Shown: positions 51,261 to 59,116 of the stretch, piece after piece
How the letters are laid out: each line of letters begins with the position of its first letter
Numbering within the stretch: the first letter of the stretch is position 1
Virus record (IMG/VR): IMGVR_UViG_3300032086_003078
Coordinates: 24,414-88,413 of that record
Direction: 5' to 3' (one strand)
DNA: 64,000 bases
DNA from: a virus
Notes under the pieces: model-generated
Database searches by the model: none
The model's input: only the letters and a program-made list of their open reading frames with translations
What the model was told of the DNA's origin: nothing
Program-made: the position numbers and the translations under genes

Positions 51261-52847
51261 ATGACCAAAGACAATATCTTATTCGGAGATGACATCCGAC
51301 AAAGGCTAATCTGCGGAGCAAATAAGCTCGCTGATGCCGTCGCTTCAACGCTTGGACCAAGGGGGCAAAATGTAATCCTCTACAAGCGAGGAGCAAACCC
51401 AGTCATCACTAAAGACGGGGTAAGTGTTGCTCGTGTTGTAGAACTGGATAATGACTATGAACAAGCCGCTGTTGAGGTTCTCCGTCAGGCTGCTCTGGAA
51501 ACAGAAAAGACTAGCGGGGACGGAACCACTACCAGCACTGTATTGGCTAGGGCTATTCTAGTAGCAGCCAATAAGCATATTGCTGCTGGTGCTTCATCCA
51601 TTGACGTCAAGCGAGGCATTGACCTTGCGGTTGATGCAATCTGTGAGAAGATCACAGAGATGTCCCAGCCAGTCTCAAGCGAAGAAGAGATTCGACATGT
51701 TGCTACAGTGTCTGCGAATGGAGACGAGTCCATCGGCGCTCTTATCGCTTCAGCCGTTGATGCTGCTGGAAAAGACGGAGCCATCACAATTGAAGAAAGT
51801 CGCTCTTTGGAAACATCTCTAGATGTAACAGAAGGGTTTCAGTTTGATGGAGGCTTTGTTTCTCAACAGTTTATTACAGACGAGAGACGAGGAGTGGTTG
51901 ACTATAGAGACTGTCTAATCTTTGTTACAGACGAATCGCTTGACAATGTAGATGAGATGTTGCCAATTCTAGAGGTGGTAGCCAGAGACGGACGACCTCT
52001 TGTCATCGTCGCCGAACAAATAGAAGGGCAGCTTTTGGCTGCATTGATTATGAATCGCATGAGAAACAATATGAAAATCTCTGCAATCAAGGCTCCACGA
52101 TATGGCGAAGAGAGAAGGAATATCCTCAAGGATCTAGCTCTTGTTACGGGAGCAACGCTTATCAGCAAGGATTCGGGCATCAAATTAAACAACGTCAAAC
52201 TAGAACACCTGGGTATGGCTAGCAGAGTCGAGTGTAGCAAGTATAACACCACAATTGCTGATGGGAATACAAACTATGAAGAGCTTGAGAAGCACCTGGA
52301 GTCTCTTAGGTCACAATTGAAAGAAACTGATAGCCTTCAAGAAGCTGAACGTATTCAAGAACGAATTACCAGGCTGTCATCAGGAGTTGCTGTTATCCGT
52401 ATCGGCGGTGCTACAGAGATTGAGGTCACCGAAAAGAAACATCGTGTAGAGGACGCCCTGGAAGCAGTCAAGTCAGCGCAAGAGGAGGGGATTGTCTCTG
52501 GCGGCGGCACCGCTCTTTTGAAAGCAACGAAGAATCTTGAGCTTAGCCCACAAAACGAAGATCAGGTTCGAGGAGTTCAGGCTTTGATAGAATCTTGTTA
52601 CTCGCCAATAACTCAAATCTTATCTAATGCAGACATATCTTCTGACATTGTAATAAATTCCTTAAGTTATGACAATCACGACAAGAATACAGGCTTTAAT
52701 GTTCGGACAGAAAAGTTCGAAAACCTAGTCGAAACAGGCGTCATCGACCCTGCGAAGACTGTTAAGTGTGCGTTGCGTAATGCAGCCTCAGCGGCTGGGA
52801 CGCTTCTCACAACAAATTGTGCTGTTCTCAAGGAAGGTGGTGAATAA
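51261..52847 (+). CDS. groEL: Chaperonin GroEL (60 kDa)
   Basis: A 528-residue chaperonin, near full length (bacterial about 548). The ATP site is visible in LGPRGQNVIL, TKDGVSVARVVEL and TSGDGTTTSTVLA; the DGTTT and the second Asp region (QEEGIVSGGGTALL) are kept. The apical domain (residues about 190-370) has the conserved EGFQFDGGFVSQQFIT and LVIVAEQIEGQ. It lacks the C-terminal GGM repeat. With the phage GroES-like protein (28851) it could form a phage-encoded folding chamber for capsid or tail proteins. Confidence 0.95.
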   Translation: MTKDNILFGDDIRQRLICGANKLADAVASTLGPRGQNVILYKRGANPVITKDGVSVARVVELDNDYEQAAVEVLRQAALETEKTSGDGTTTSTVLARAILVAANKHIAAGASSIDVKRGIDLAVDAICEKITEMSQPVSSEEEIRHVATVSANGDESIGALIASAVDAAGKDGAITIEESRSLETSLDVTEGFQFDGGFVSQQFITDERRGVVDYRDCLIFVTDESLDNVDEMLPILEVVARDGRPLVIVAEQIEGQLLAALIMNRMRNNMKISAIKAPRYGEERRNILKDLALVTGATLISKDSGIKLNNVKLEHLGMASRVECSKYNTTIADGNTNYEELEKHLESLRSQLKETDSLQEAERIQERITRLSSGVAVIRIGGATEIEVTEKKHRVEDALEAVKSAQEEGIVSGGGTALLKATKNLELSPQNEDQVRGVQALIESCYSPITQILSNADISSDIVINSLSYDNHDKNTGFNVRTEKFENLVETGVIDPAKTVKCALRNAASAAGTLLTTNCAVLKEGGE

Positions 52848-52863
52848 AAACACATGTCTAACG

Positions 52864-52871
52864 ACTAATTA
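52864..52871 (+). promoter_or_regulatory. Candidate late promoter variant ACTAATTA
   Basis: ACTAATTA lies 73 bases before ATG 52945 but upstream of the terminator at 52892, so its use as a promoter for that gene is doubtful. Confidence 0.25.
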
Positions 52872-52891
52872 AGAATAGCCGGTTACATCTC

Positions 52892-52928
52892 AAAAAGACC
52901 AGAGTATTTATTGCCTGGTCTTTTTTTT
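52892..52928 (+). terminator. Strong Rho-independent terminator after groEL
   Basis: AAAAAGACCAG (52892-52902) pairs with CTGGTCTTTTT, with eight T at 52921-52928. It closes the 48198-52847 group. Confidence 0.93.
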
Positions 52929-52944
52929 ATCTGGAGGCTTTCTA

Positions 52945-53403
52945 ATGAGTGATGAAACATTAAAATTAGTTTTACAAAAGATCGAAGTCTTAGAAAATAA
53001 AATATGTAGTGCCAAGTCGCTCAATGGAGGCTTTGATAAGTTGGCAAACGATGTGGAGCACATCAAAGAGAGCCAATCAGATATTCTCGATGGTATTCGT
53101 GGTGTAAAGCAAAACCTTTACGAGCCAGATTCAGGCTTGTTTAGTCGTGTAAAAGATTTGGAAGTAGAATCAATTCGTCGTCAAGAATTCATCAATGAAG
53201 TAAAGCCAATCATTACCCAGCATCAAGAAGTTGTCTTGTGGAAGAAACAAGCAGAGAAAGAAGTGGATGAAGTAGAAGAACTACGACACGAAATATCTAA
53301 ACTTCAAGAATGGAAGTCTGGTATGCAAAGAGTTATCTGGCTCATCGCTACTGCCGCTGGTGGTATGTGGGTAAAACACTTTATGGACTTGATGATGAAA
53401 TGA
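52945..53403 (+). CDS. Coiled-coil protein with C-terminal membrane helix, holin-like candidate
   Basis: A 152-residue protein with long heptad helices (residues 1-120) and one hydrophobic helix near the end (VIWLIATAAGGMWV, about 129-142) before a short MDLMMK tail. The layout resembles XhlA-type and other phage tail-anchored lysis proteins. GGAGG precedes the start. ATGA overlap with a second small membrane protein supports a lysis module; the holin function is inference. Confidence 0.6.
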   Translation: MSDETLKLVLQKIEVLENKICSAKSLNGGFDKLANDVEHIKESQSDILDGIRGVKQNLYEPDSGLFSRVKDLEVESIRRQEFINEVKPIITQHQEVVLWKKQAEKEVDEVEELRHEISKLQEWKSGMQRVIWLIATAAGGMWVKHFMDLMMK

Positions 53404-53534
53404 TTATCTTAAGTATGATATCAATTTTATCTTTGTCTTCCGCTCTTTATTACCGACATTTGTGGAAGAAAGAAAGGAAACAAAAACAAAATCTTTCTAA
53501 AAATCTAAGACAAATGGAGTGGTGGGGAGAATAA
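53400..53534 (+). CDS. Small membrane protein
   Basis: A 44-residue frame with an N-terminal hydrophobic helix (MIILSMISILSLSSALYY) then a basic tail (KKERKQKQNLSK). Begins at the ATGA overlap with the 52945 gene. It could be a lysis accessory (spanin-like or antiholin); no direct evidence. Confidence 0.55.
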   Translation: MIILSMISILSLSSALYYRHLWKKERKQKQNLSKNLRQMEWWGE

Positions 53535-53535
53535 G

Positions 53536-53898
53536 ATGAAGAACTGGAAACCAATCTTTATAGAGAACAGCAAAATACCTGTATGGTTATCTTACTTGGC
53601 TCCGATTAACATCGGTGCGATTACTCTATTCTTTCTCGTCTTCAGTCGTGGAGAGATGAGCGAAGAAACAAAGCGACACGAAACAATCCATTTTCAGCAA
53701 ATGCTTGAAACTTTTGTAATTGGCTTCATCATCCTTTATTACTGGGATTATCTTCGAGGATATTTTAAATACTGTAAGAATGGTAGGGCAGCCTATTTCA
53801 GTATTCGGGCAGAACAGGAAGCCTATCACAAAGCATCACTACCTTTTTATATAAAAGAGCGAAAGAGATGGCGATGGATTTGGGACTATAAAGTCTAA
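53536..53898 (+). CDS. Membrane protein with HExxH metallopeptidase-like motif
   Basis: A 120-residue protein with two hydrophobic helices (IPVWLSYLAPINIGAITLFFLV and FVIGFIILYYW). Between them lies HETIH (residues 48-52), a zinc HExxH site, and a possible third ligand Glu in RAEQEAY (E93 or E95). It looks like a minimal membrane metallopeptidase. Possible targets are peptidoglycan-linked or inner membrane proteins. Next to lysis candidates. Confidence 0.6.
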   Translation: MKNWKPIFIENSKIPVWLSYLAPINIGAITLFFLVFSRGEMSEETKRHETIHFQQMLETFVIGFIILYYWDYLRGYFKYCKNGRAAYFSIRAEQEAYHKASLPFYIKERKRWRWIWDYKV

Positions 53899-53906
53899 TT
53901 ATTTTC

Positions 53907-53934
53907 TTGACTCCTACAACTCTTATGATAATAT
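53907..53934 (+). promoter_or_regulatory. Sigma-70 extended -10 promoter
   Basis: TTGACT (53907), 16 bases ending TGA, TAATAT (53929). It drives the 53956 gene. Confidence 0.85.
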
Positions 53935-53955
53935 AACAATGTAGGGAGAAGAGAT

Positions 53956-54594
53956 ATGAGCTACTGGCATCAAATGTATCCTCAGAAAAGAGCCTCTGAG
54001 CGAGTGGAAGTTCCTAACGGCGAAGCTCGCTTTGAAGCACTCCTCGCCAAAGAACTCAGTGTACATGACCGCAAGTTCGCCACATCCCTGAGTGAGCAAC
54101 TTAAGGACCAAGGCAAACTCTCTCCCAAGCAGGTTGAGTGCCTTGATCGTATGGAAGAGCGATACTCAGAAGAGGCTATGATTGCTCGCAAGAACTGGGA
54201 AGCGACCTACAAAGCAGAGCACCGCCAGACAGCGATTATCTGTGCGAACTACTACGTCACGACCAGTTACTTCCGTGACCTCGCAGTCAAGATTGCGACC
54301 GACGAAGATTTCGTCCCCACCGAACGGCAGTTCAACGCCCTCACCAAAAACAAGTATGCCCAGAAGGCTATCAAGGCTGCGACCGAGCCGCCTGCCTTTC
54401 CTGTCGGCACCCTTGCCAAGGTTCGAGCCAACTACAACTTGGTTAATGACCGCTCCCTCCACAACCAGATCGGTCTGGTGGTAGCGAACCACGCTAAAGG
54501 GCTCTACGCTTCCTCAACCATCCTTGTAAATGGGAAGCAGCACAAGCTAGAAGACCGCTGCCTCAAGTCCGCTGCGGGCAAGAAAAAGAAATAA
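53956..54594 (+). CDS. Hypothetical protein with C-terminal SH3-like domain
   Basis: A 212-residue protein. Residues 1-145 are helical and charged (RMEERYSEEAMIARKNWEATYKAEH). The last 65 residues repeat the local small-protein pattern (FPVGTLAKVRANYNL, HNQIGLVVANH, TILVNGKQHKLEDRCLK), so it is a fusion of the SH3-like fold to a helical domain, ending in a Lys tail. Function unknown. Confidence 0.65.
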   Translation: MSYWHQMYPQKRASERVEVPNGEARFEALLAKELSVHDRKFATSLSEQLKDQGKLSPKQVECLDRMEERYSEEAMIARKNWEATYKAEHRQTAIICANYYVTTSYFRDLAVKIATDEDFVPTERQFNALTKNKYAQKAIKAATEPPAFPVGTLAKVRANYNLVNDRSLHNQIGLVVANHAKGLYASSTILVNGKQHKLEDRCLKSAAGKKKK

Positions 54595-54595
54595 C

Positions 54596-54624
54596 TTAAG
54601 CAACAATATAACCTATTGTATAAT
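54596..54624 (+). promoter_or_regulatory. Possible sigma-70 promoter with weak -35
   Basis: A perfect TATAAT (54619) with a poor -35 (TTAAGC, 54596, 17-base spacer), just before ATG 54646. Confidence 0.45.
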
Positions 54625-54645
54625 ACAACAAAGGAGGACTCGTAT

Positions 54646-55068
54646 ATGCGAGCAACAATTAGTTTTGAGACTGATGTAGATCAAGTAGAGGGCACCATGG
54701 CAGTTATTGCCTGCGAAGAAGAGCACAACCTTCGTGCTGCTGCTGATATCTTGGGCAACTACACTGTCCTAGATGGCAGCTTGCTAGACGCCATCACAGA
54801 GGTACTGCGTGTGCTAGACTCGTCTACCGAACAACTTAGACAATATCAGCAGATGTTAGTTTCTTTTGAGAAGGCAAGGTTCGAGACAATGCTTCCGCAG
54901 TCTGCGCCTGCCACAGTGCCAGTTACAGCTAAAAGCATTGGCGAAACAGTAAGAGCAATAAAAGAGGCTCAAAATCAATCAGCACAGATGGAAATGTTTA
55001 ATAAATTCATCAATCGAATTGATAAAGAAGAGGAAGAGAGCGATGGACTTCAAACCCAAGAAGGGTGA
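54646..55068 (+). CDS. Hypothetical protein
   Basis: A 140-residue protein from ATG 54646 (AAGGAGGA ahead). Acidic beta start (MRATISFETDVDQVEG), then helices (LLDAITEVLRVLDSSTEQLRQYQQML) and a Glu-rich end. No family recognised. Overlaps the next gene by 26 bases. Confidence 0.6.
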   Translation: MRATISFETDVDQVEGTMAVIACEEEHNLRAAADILGNYTVLDGSLLDAITEVLRVLDSSTEQLRQYQQMLVSFEKARFETMLPQSAPATVPVTAKSIGETVRAIKEAQNQSAQMEMFNKFINRIDKEEEESDGLQTQEG

Positions 55069-55285
55069 TCTAGTATATCTTCCCTCGAATATTATGATCA
55101 TCGGAGAAGGACTCGCTCAGAATACCAGCGTACCTGATCGATGGCTAAACTTAATTGAGCCAACTATGGGCGTGATGGTTGAGCCAAACTACAATAATGA
55201 AAACATATATCACAAAGTTCACCTACAGGGTAACGACTGGCTCGTTAGAACAATTGATACGCTAGAGGTAATTTCCAGTGCTTGA
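55043..55285 (+). CDS. Small GDLV/SH3-like protein
   Basis: An 80-residue protein: FKPKKGDLVYLPSNIMI, MGVMVEPNYN, HKVHLQGNDW, DTLEVISSA. Clear family member, 14 kb away from the main array. It starts inside the previous gene. Confidence 0.7.
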   Translation: MDFKPKKGDLVYLPSNIMIIGEGLAQNTSVPDRWLNLIEPTMGVMVEPNYNNENIYHKVHLQGNDWLVRTIDTLEVISSA

Positions 55286-55559
55286 ATTGAAAGAAGTTTT
55301 TGTTGATAAAGTAAAGAATGATGTGGGTTATGAAAAGGTATACTCGTCCCGTGATTGTCTTGTGAACCCAGATTACATTGTAACTGTGTACCCTCATGAA
55401 TTTTCTAGCTCTAGTGACGAAAAAATGCTAAGTAATTTTCATGAGAAAATGGACCCGGTAGAATTCTCAAGGATTGTTTTAGATGGAAATAATTTTAGAA
55501 CATCTGAGATGATTGTTCTCATTCCATATGAAAAGTTAGTGGGTTTGTTGAAGTCGTGA
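55278..55559 (+). CDS. Hypothetical beta-rich protein
   Basis: A 93-residue protein from GTG 55278: LELKEVFVDKVKN, DCLVNPDYIVTVYPHEF, then a strand-helix end (MIVLIPYEKLVGLLKS). No catalytic motif. Overlaps both neighbours. Confidence 0.6.
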   Translation: MLELKEVFVDKVKNDVGYEKVYSSRDCLVNPDYIVTVYPHEFSSSSDEKMLSNFHEKMDPVEFSRIVLDGNNFRTSEMIVLIPYEKLVGLLKS

Positions 55560-56437
55560 GTAGTCATACTTGGTACGATCTAGCAGATCATTTCTGTGCT
55601 AGAGAAAAGTCCCTTATGGACGGGGGCGACAATCGTTATTTTGAAAGGCTTGCTGCCAGACGTTATAACTATGCTCTGAAGAATAATCCAGGCGCTGTGC
55701 GTTTGGTTTTCTTACGCTCGGCAGCAGAGAATCCAACGAACAAGACTTTGTTGCGTAATGGGCGTTTCATCTGGTGCAAGAACTTACGCTTTGAGGGAGT
55801 AACTGAAGGCAATCTAAGGAAGCTCTCCTTTACGATTGGCAAAGGGCAGAAGAGATTTACAGTCACCGAACAAGATGTCTTGGTTATTCCTGGGAACATC
55901 TACATTAATAACAATTCTTTTTTCCGCAAGTATGAGAAAGTATTTTCATCGTTCTCCTCGGTGTTTGCCTGTCGGGAATGTCTTAAAATAATGAAAAGAA
56001 GTGACGGATATGACTGGAAATCTCTAGATGAGTTTGCAGAGTATATCAGGAGCTATGCCCCGTTCCGACCTGGGACATTGGTTTCCCCTCGTATGGGCTT
56101 CTTTGTCCCTAGGATCAGCAAACTACAGGATAAAGTAGCAGATCTGTCAGACAAGTTCTGCCAAGAAAAATCAATCAACAACAGAAAGCAAGAGCTAATT
56201 TCCTACCTTTCAGGAAGGGATTATATTACCACAGACAAAAAGCTCCTGAAGATGTTTAACGATTTTAATGAGTGGTGCGAAAACGAACCCTCAGCAGTTC
56301 ATCCTGTTGGTGTTATTCTAGGTCAAGCTCGTGATGTTTCGCCACATTCAGGTAGGGAACTTTACCGAGTGAGCTTTGCGGAAACTATTTATGAAAAGGT
56401 ACATCCAATACAGATGGAGGTTTTAAATGAAGTTTAG
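55556..56437 (+). CDS. Hypothetical protein with split SH3-like domain
   Basis: A 293-residue protein from GTG 55556. Residues 1-165 are basic and aromatic (YFERLAARRYNYALKN, RKYEKVFSSFSSVFACRECLKIM). The C-terminal part opens with FRPGTLVSPRMGFFV and closes with VGVILGQARDVS, YRVSFAETIYEKVHPIQMEVL, the strands of the GDLV family, separated by about 70 inserted residues. It is therefore a long member with an insertion. It overlaps the glutaredoxin gene. Confidence 0.6.
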   Translation: MSSHTWYDLADHFCAREKSLMDGGDNRYFERLAARRYNYALKNNPGAVRLVFLRSAAENPTNKTLLRNGRFIWCKNLRFEGVTEGNLRKLSFTIGKGQKRFTVTEQDVLVIPGNIYINNNSFFRKYEKVFSSFSSVFACRECLKIMKRSDGYDWKSLDEFAEYIRSYAPFRPGTLVSPRMGFFVPRISKLQDKVADLSDKFCQEKSINNRKQELISYLSGRDYITTDKKLLKMFNDFNEWCENEPSAVHPVGVILGQARDVSPHSGRELYRVSFAETIYEKVHPIQMEVLNEV

Positions 56438-56684
56438 ACTATACACAAAATCTAATTGTCCCTATTGTCATGCGGCTATGCAACTTTTGACACAACACCA
56501 AAAAGAGTTTGAACTCTATGGCTTGGATAAGCAGCCAGAACTGCTCAACGAAATCCAGAGCACTTACAACTGGCGCACAGTTCCCGTGGTTGTAGAGATC
56601 ACTGAAGGGCAAGAAAAGTTCATTGGGGGATTCACCGACCTCAAAGAATATCTAAGCAACGGTAAGCAACTACTAAAAGGATAA
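56427..56684 (+). CDS. Glutaredoxin
   Basis: An 85-residue protein with the classic CPYC active site (residues 11-14), TVPVVVEI (cis-Pro) and IGGFTDLKEYL (glutathione site). It can pass electrons to the ribonucleotide reductase C-terminal cysteines (26696 gene). T4 NrdC is a comparable phage partner. Confidence 0.88.
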   Translation: MKFRLYTKSNCPYCHAAMQLLTQHQKEFELYGLDKQPELLNEIQSTYNWRTVPVVVEITEGQEKFIGGFTDLKEYLSNGKQLLKG

Positions 56685-56691
56685 ATAATAT

Positions 56692-57294
56692 ATGATTTGG
56701 AAAACAGAGGTATCACCGCTAATCAAGGAGTTTGAACTAAGGCGGCAACCTGTTATCATCAGGGTTAATAAATTCGACGAAGTATCAGCTAAAGAGTTTG
56801 CCAGCAGAATGGCTATGGCACACAATTCAGGACAGAAAGTAATCCCAGTAATCATTGATTCTTACGGCGGACAAGTTTATTCTTTGATGTCCATGATCGC
56901 ATCAATTAAGTCATCAGAACTTCCCGTTGCTACAATTGTAGAGGGCAAGGCGATGTCTTGCGGTGCTGTCTTGTTGTCCTTCGGCGAACAGGGTATGCGC
57001 TTTGCTGATCCCGATGCAACCATTATGATTCACGATGTGAGCAGTGGCGGACGTGGGAAGATTGAAGAGCTTAAAGCTGACGTAGCAGAGGCTGATCGTC
57101 TTGACGAGAAGATCTTTACAATGATGGCTCGCAACTGCGGAAAGAAAGACGATTACTTCAAGAAAAAGGTTTTTAATAAAAAGCACGCTGACTGGTTTAT
57201 GGACGCCGAAGAGGCAAAACGCCACGGACTAGTGAATCAACTTAGGGTGCCAAAACTTTCTATCAAAGTAGATGTAGAGATTGATTTCGAATGA
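56692..57294 (+). CDS. ClpP-like serine protease
   Basis: A 200-residue protein with the ClpP/crotonase fold and full triad: S89 in EGKAMSCGAVLLSF, H114 in TIMIHDV, D167 in HADWFMDAEEA (aligned with the ClpP RDRFLSA segment). PVIIDSYGGQVYSLMSMIASI is the strand-helix oxyanion region. Length equals bacterial ClpP (about 195-207). The N-terminal axial loop is short. It may form a tetradecamer with host ClpX/ClpA or act as a prohead-type protease. Overlaps the transglycosylase start. Confidence 0.88.
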   Translation: MIWKTEVSPLIKEFELRRQPVIIRVNKFDEVSAKEFASRMAMAHNSGQKVIPVIIDSYGGQVYSLMSMIASIKSSELPVATIVEGKAMSCGAVLLSFGEQGMRFADPDATIMIHDVSSGGRGKIEELKADVAEADRLDEKIFTMMARNCGKKDDYFKKKVFNKKHADWFMDAEEAKRHGLVNQLRVPKLSIKVDVEIDFE

Positions 57295-57791
57295 TTGAGA
57301 AATTTGTTCTTCTAGTATCGATGTTAATGCCAATGGCTTTTCCTATATCTTTTACGGAAGAACAAAAAGAAGTTTCTAAGAAAATTATCAAACAAGCCAA
57401 CCTAATGGGTGAGGACCCCTATAGCTTGATGGCGATTGCTTATCATGAGTCAAGACTGATTAGAGGCAGGGTGTCTGAGACGGGCGATGCGGGAATATTT
57501 CAGATCAACTGGAACTTCTGGGGCAAAAGGATGTGGAAGTACAAGTCTTTCGCTCAATTCGCAAAAGATATGGATGATCCAACTTTAGGCACGATCGGTG
57601 CCGTTGTCGTTCTAAAAGAGATGCGTCTTTATAAAACTTGTATTGGAATTAATTTATTTGCTTGTTATAACGGCGGACCTGCATGGATGAAGTCAAAAAA
57701 CATTGACAAAATCGCTAAATATGCAAGAATGGTTGAGATCCGCCGCAAGAGATATGAAAAGAAATACCCAAGCTGGAAAAAAAGGAAATGA
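57291..57791 (+). CDS. Lytic transglycosylase (SLT-like endolysin)
   Basis: A 166-residue protein with an N-terminal signal sequence (FVLLVSMLMPMAFPIS) and a lysozyme-like SLT core: LMAIAYHESRL (catalytic E53), SETGDAGIFQINW and LFACYNGG. The basic tail (KKYPSWKKRK) suits wall binding. It cuts glycan strands, for lysis or for local entry. Confidence 0.8.
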   Translation: MIEKFVLLVSMLMPMAFPISFTEEQKEVSKKIIKQANLMGEDPYSLMAIAYHESRLIRGRVSETGDAGIFQINWNFWGKRMWKYKSFAQFAKDMDDPTLGTIGAVVVLKEMRLYKTCIGINLFACYNGGPAWMKSKNIDKIAKYARMVEIRRKRYEKKYPSWKKRK

Positions 57792-58129
57792 GTAAAAATA
57801 AGCCTGGATCATATGCCATGAAACTAGACTCGGTCCTAATTGGTATTGATACCACTAGAGATGATTTAGAGTTTTTGTGTAGTCTGGCTGAATCTCCAGA
57901 CAACGAGTATGGTATACCAGACGCTGTTGATTATGCTTACGCTATCGTTTCGCTTCATAAGCAGCTAGATTACTTGTCTAATCACGTATCAACCAATCAG
58001 TTATCGGAGGACGGCGAACTGTTATTGCTAACTGAAAAAGAGGTTGTAACTTTGTCAAATCTTGCGGATGAGGTTGAAGATAATTTAGAGAGGCTAAGAG
58101 AATGTGGAATATCCCTAAAGAGAAACTAA
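57788..58129 (+). CDS. Hypothetical acidic protein
   Basis: A 113-residue protein, acidic and helical (SLAESPDNEYGIPDAVDYAYAIVSL, LTEKEVVTLSNLADEVEDNLERL). No family recognised. Overlaps the transglycosylase stop and the following membrane gene. Confidence 0.6.
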   Translation: MSKNKPGSYAMKLDSVLIGIDTTRDDLEFLCSLAESPDNEYGIPDAVDYAYAIVSLHKQLDYLSNHVSTNQLSEDGELLLLTEKEVVTLSNLADEVEDNLERLRECGISLKRN

Positions 58130-58302
58130 AGTATCTTGCTTTTTACTATTTTTGGTTGTATTTTTTGGTTCTCTGTATCTGCTTCGATGTTTATATGGAT
58201 ACGGTAACTGGCTTCACTTTTGGCTACGCAGGTGCTTATGTTTATATGTGGCTTAGACTCCAAGAAGCAAAGGAATTATTGAAAGGCGACGATGATGAGT
58301 AA
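58102..58302 (+). CDS. Small membrane protein, two helices
   Basis: A 66-residue protein: a hydrophobic stretch (YYFWLYFLVLCICFDVY) and a second less strong one (FGYAGAYVYMWL), ending KGDDDE. Function unknown; possible lysis or superinfection-related. Confidence 0.6.
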   Translation: MWNIPKEKLKYLAFYYFWLYFLVLCICFDVYMDTVTGFTFGYAGAYVYMWLRLQEAKELLKGDDDE

Positions 58303-58534
58303 GAAAAGAAAAATAATCAATGTCTGGGATGCAGAACATAGTAAACTCTCAAAAACAGTTAGCTTTAAGGTTGTATGCGACCAAGAAATTATAGATCTAG
58401 TCAAAGCTATTACGTACAAGGACGAATTAACTACAGATCAGGTGGCGGCTGAACTGGGAAGTTTGCTAGAGGGTGCAATCCACATGAACTTGCCTAGGTC
58501 ACATCGCTTCTGGAAAAAGGGAAAAGATGTTTGA
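58292..58534 (+). CDS. Hypothetical small basic protein
   Basis: An 80-residue protein (KKRKIINVWDAEHSKLSKTV, then a helix KAITYKDELTTDQVAAELGSLLEGAIHM). Overlaps neighbours on both ends. No family recognised. Confidence 0.55.
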   Translation: MMSKKRKIINVWDAEHSKLSKTVSFKVVCDQEIIDLVKAITYKDELTTDQVAAELGSLLEGAIHMNLPRSHRFWKKGKDV

Positions 58535-58634
58535 CAAGGGCGCTCAAATTTTTTGGAACACGGCTGTTGGTCTAACTCTGTTGGTGATAGTTGGTGCTGT
58601 GATGGTAGCAAATAGAATGAATGACAGAAAATGA
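58527..58634 (+). CDS. Tiny membrane protein
   Basis: A 35-residue frame with one hydrophobic helix (FWNTAVGLTLLVIVGAVMVAN) flanked by short charged ends. Overlaps the previous gene by eight bases and shares ATGA with the next. Supported by coupling and content, too short for certainty. Confidence 0.5.
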   Translation: MFDKGAQIFWNTAVGLTLLVIVGAVMVANRMNDRK

Positions 58635-59092
58635 GTGTTGTAGATTCGCATCCATGGCAGAGTCTTTCTGGGGATCCTGTAGAGGATATTCGAAGTAAGA
58701 TAAAAGATATCTTAAAAAATGAAAAATATACTTTACATGTTGGGACTGACACAAAGCCATATTTGAATCATACCACTCTCATAACGACAATATGCTTGAG
58801 AGAGAAGGGTAAAGGCGCTTTAGTTTTCTATCAAAAAAGAAAGCTAGAATCTTTTAGCAGCGTTTTAGATAGGTTGCTGCACGAAGCGGTCATCTCTCTT
58901 GAGGTTGCGGAAGAAGTTAAAGGATTTACTGGCGTCGTTCCGACGATTCATGCAGATATAAATCCTGATAAGCAAAACTTAAGCAATCGGGTAGCAGATG
59001 CTATAATAGGGATGATTAAAGGAATGGGATACCCTGTGTTGATAAAGCCCGATGCTTGGGCTGCTGATATTGCAGATATGTATACGAGATAA
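58631..59092 (+). CDS. RNase H-like DUF458 (YkuK-type) protein
   Basis: A 153-residue protein with the DUF458 layout: HVGTDTKPY (metal Asp), LERL-like ESFSSVLDRLLHEAVISLEVA, IHADINPDK and the MGYPVLIKPDAWAADIADMYTR end. This RNase H-fold family (for example B. subtilis YkuK) lacks a firm known role. It could be a nuclease acting on RNA or RNA-DNA hybrids. Confidence 0.72.
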   Translation: MSVVDSHPWQSLSGDPVEDIRSKIKDILKNEKYTLHVGTDTKPYLNHTTLITTICLREKGKGALVFYQKRKLESFSSVLDRLLHEAVISLEVAEEVKGFTGVVPTIHADINPDKQNLSNRVADAIIGMIKGMGYPVLIKPDAWAADIADMYTR

Positions 59093-59116
59093 ATCACTTG
59101 AAAAGAAAGGAAAAAA

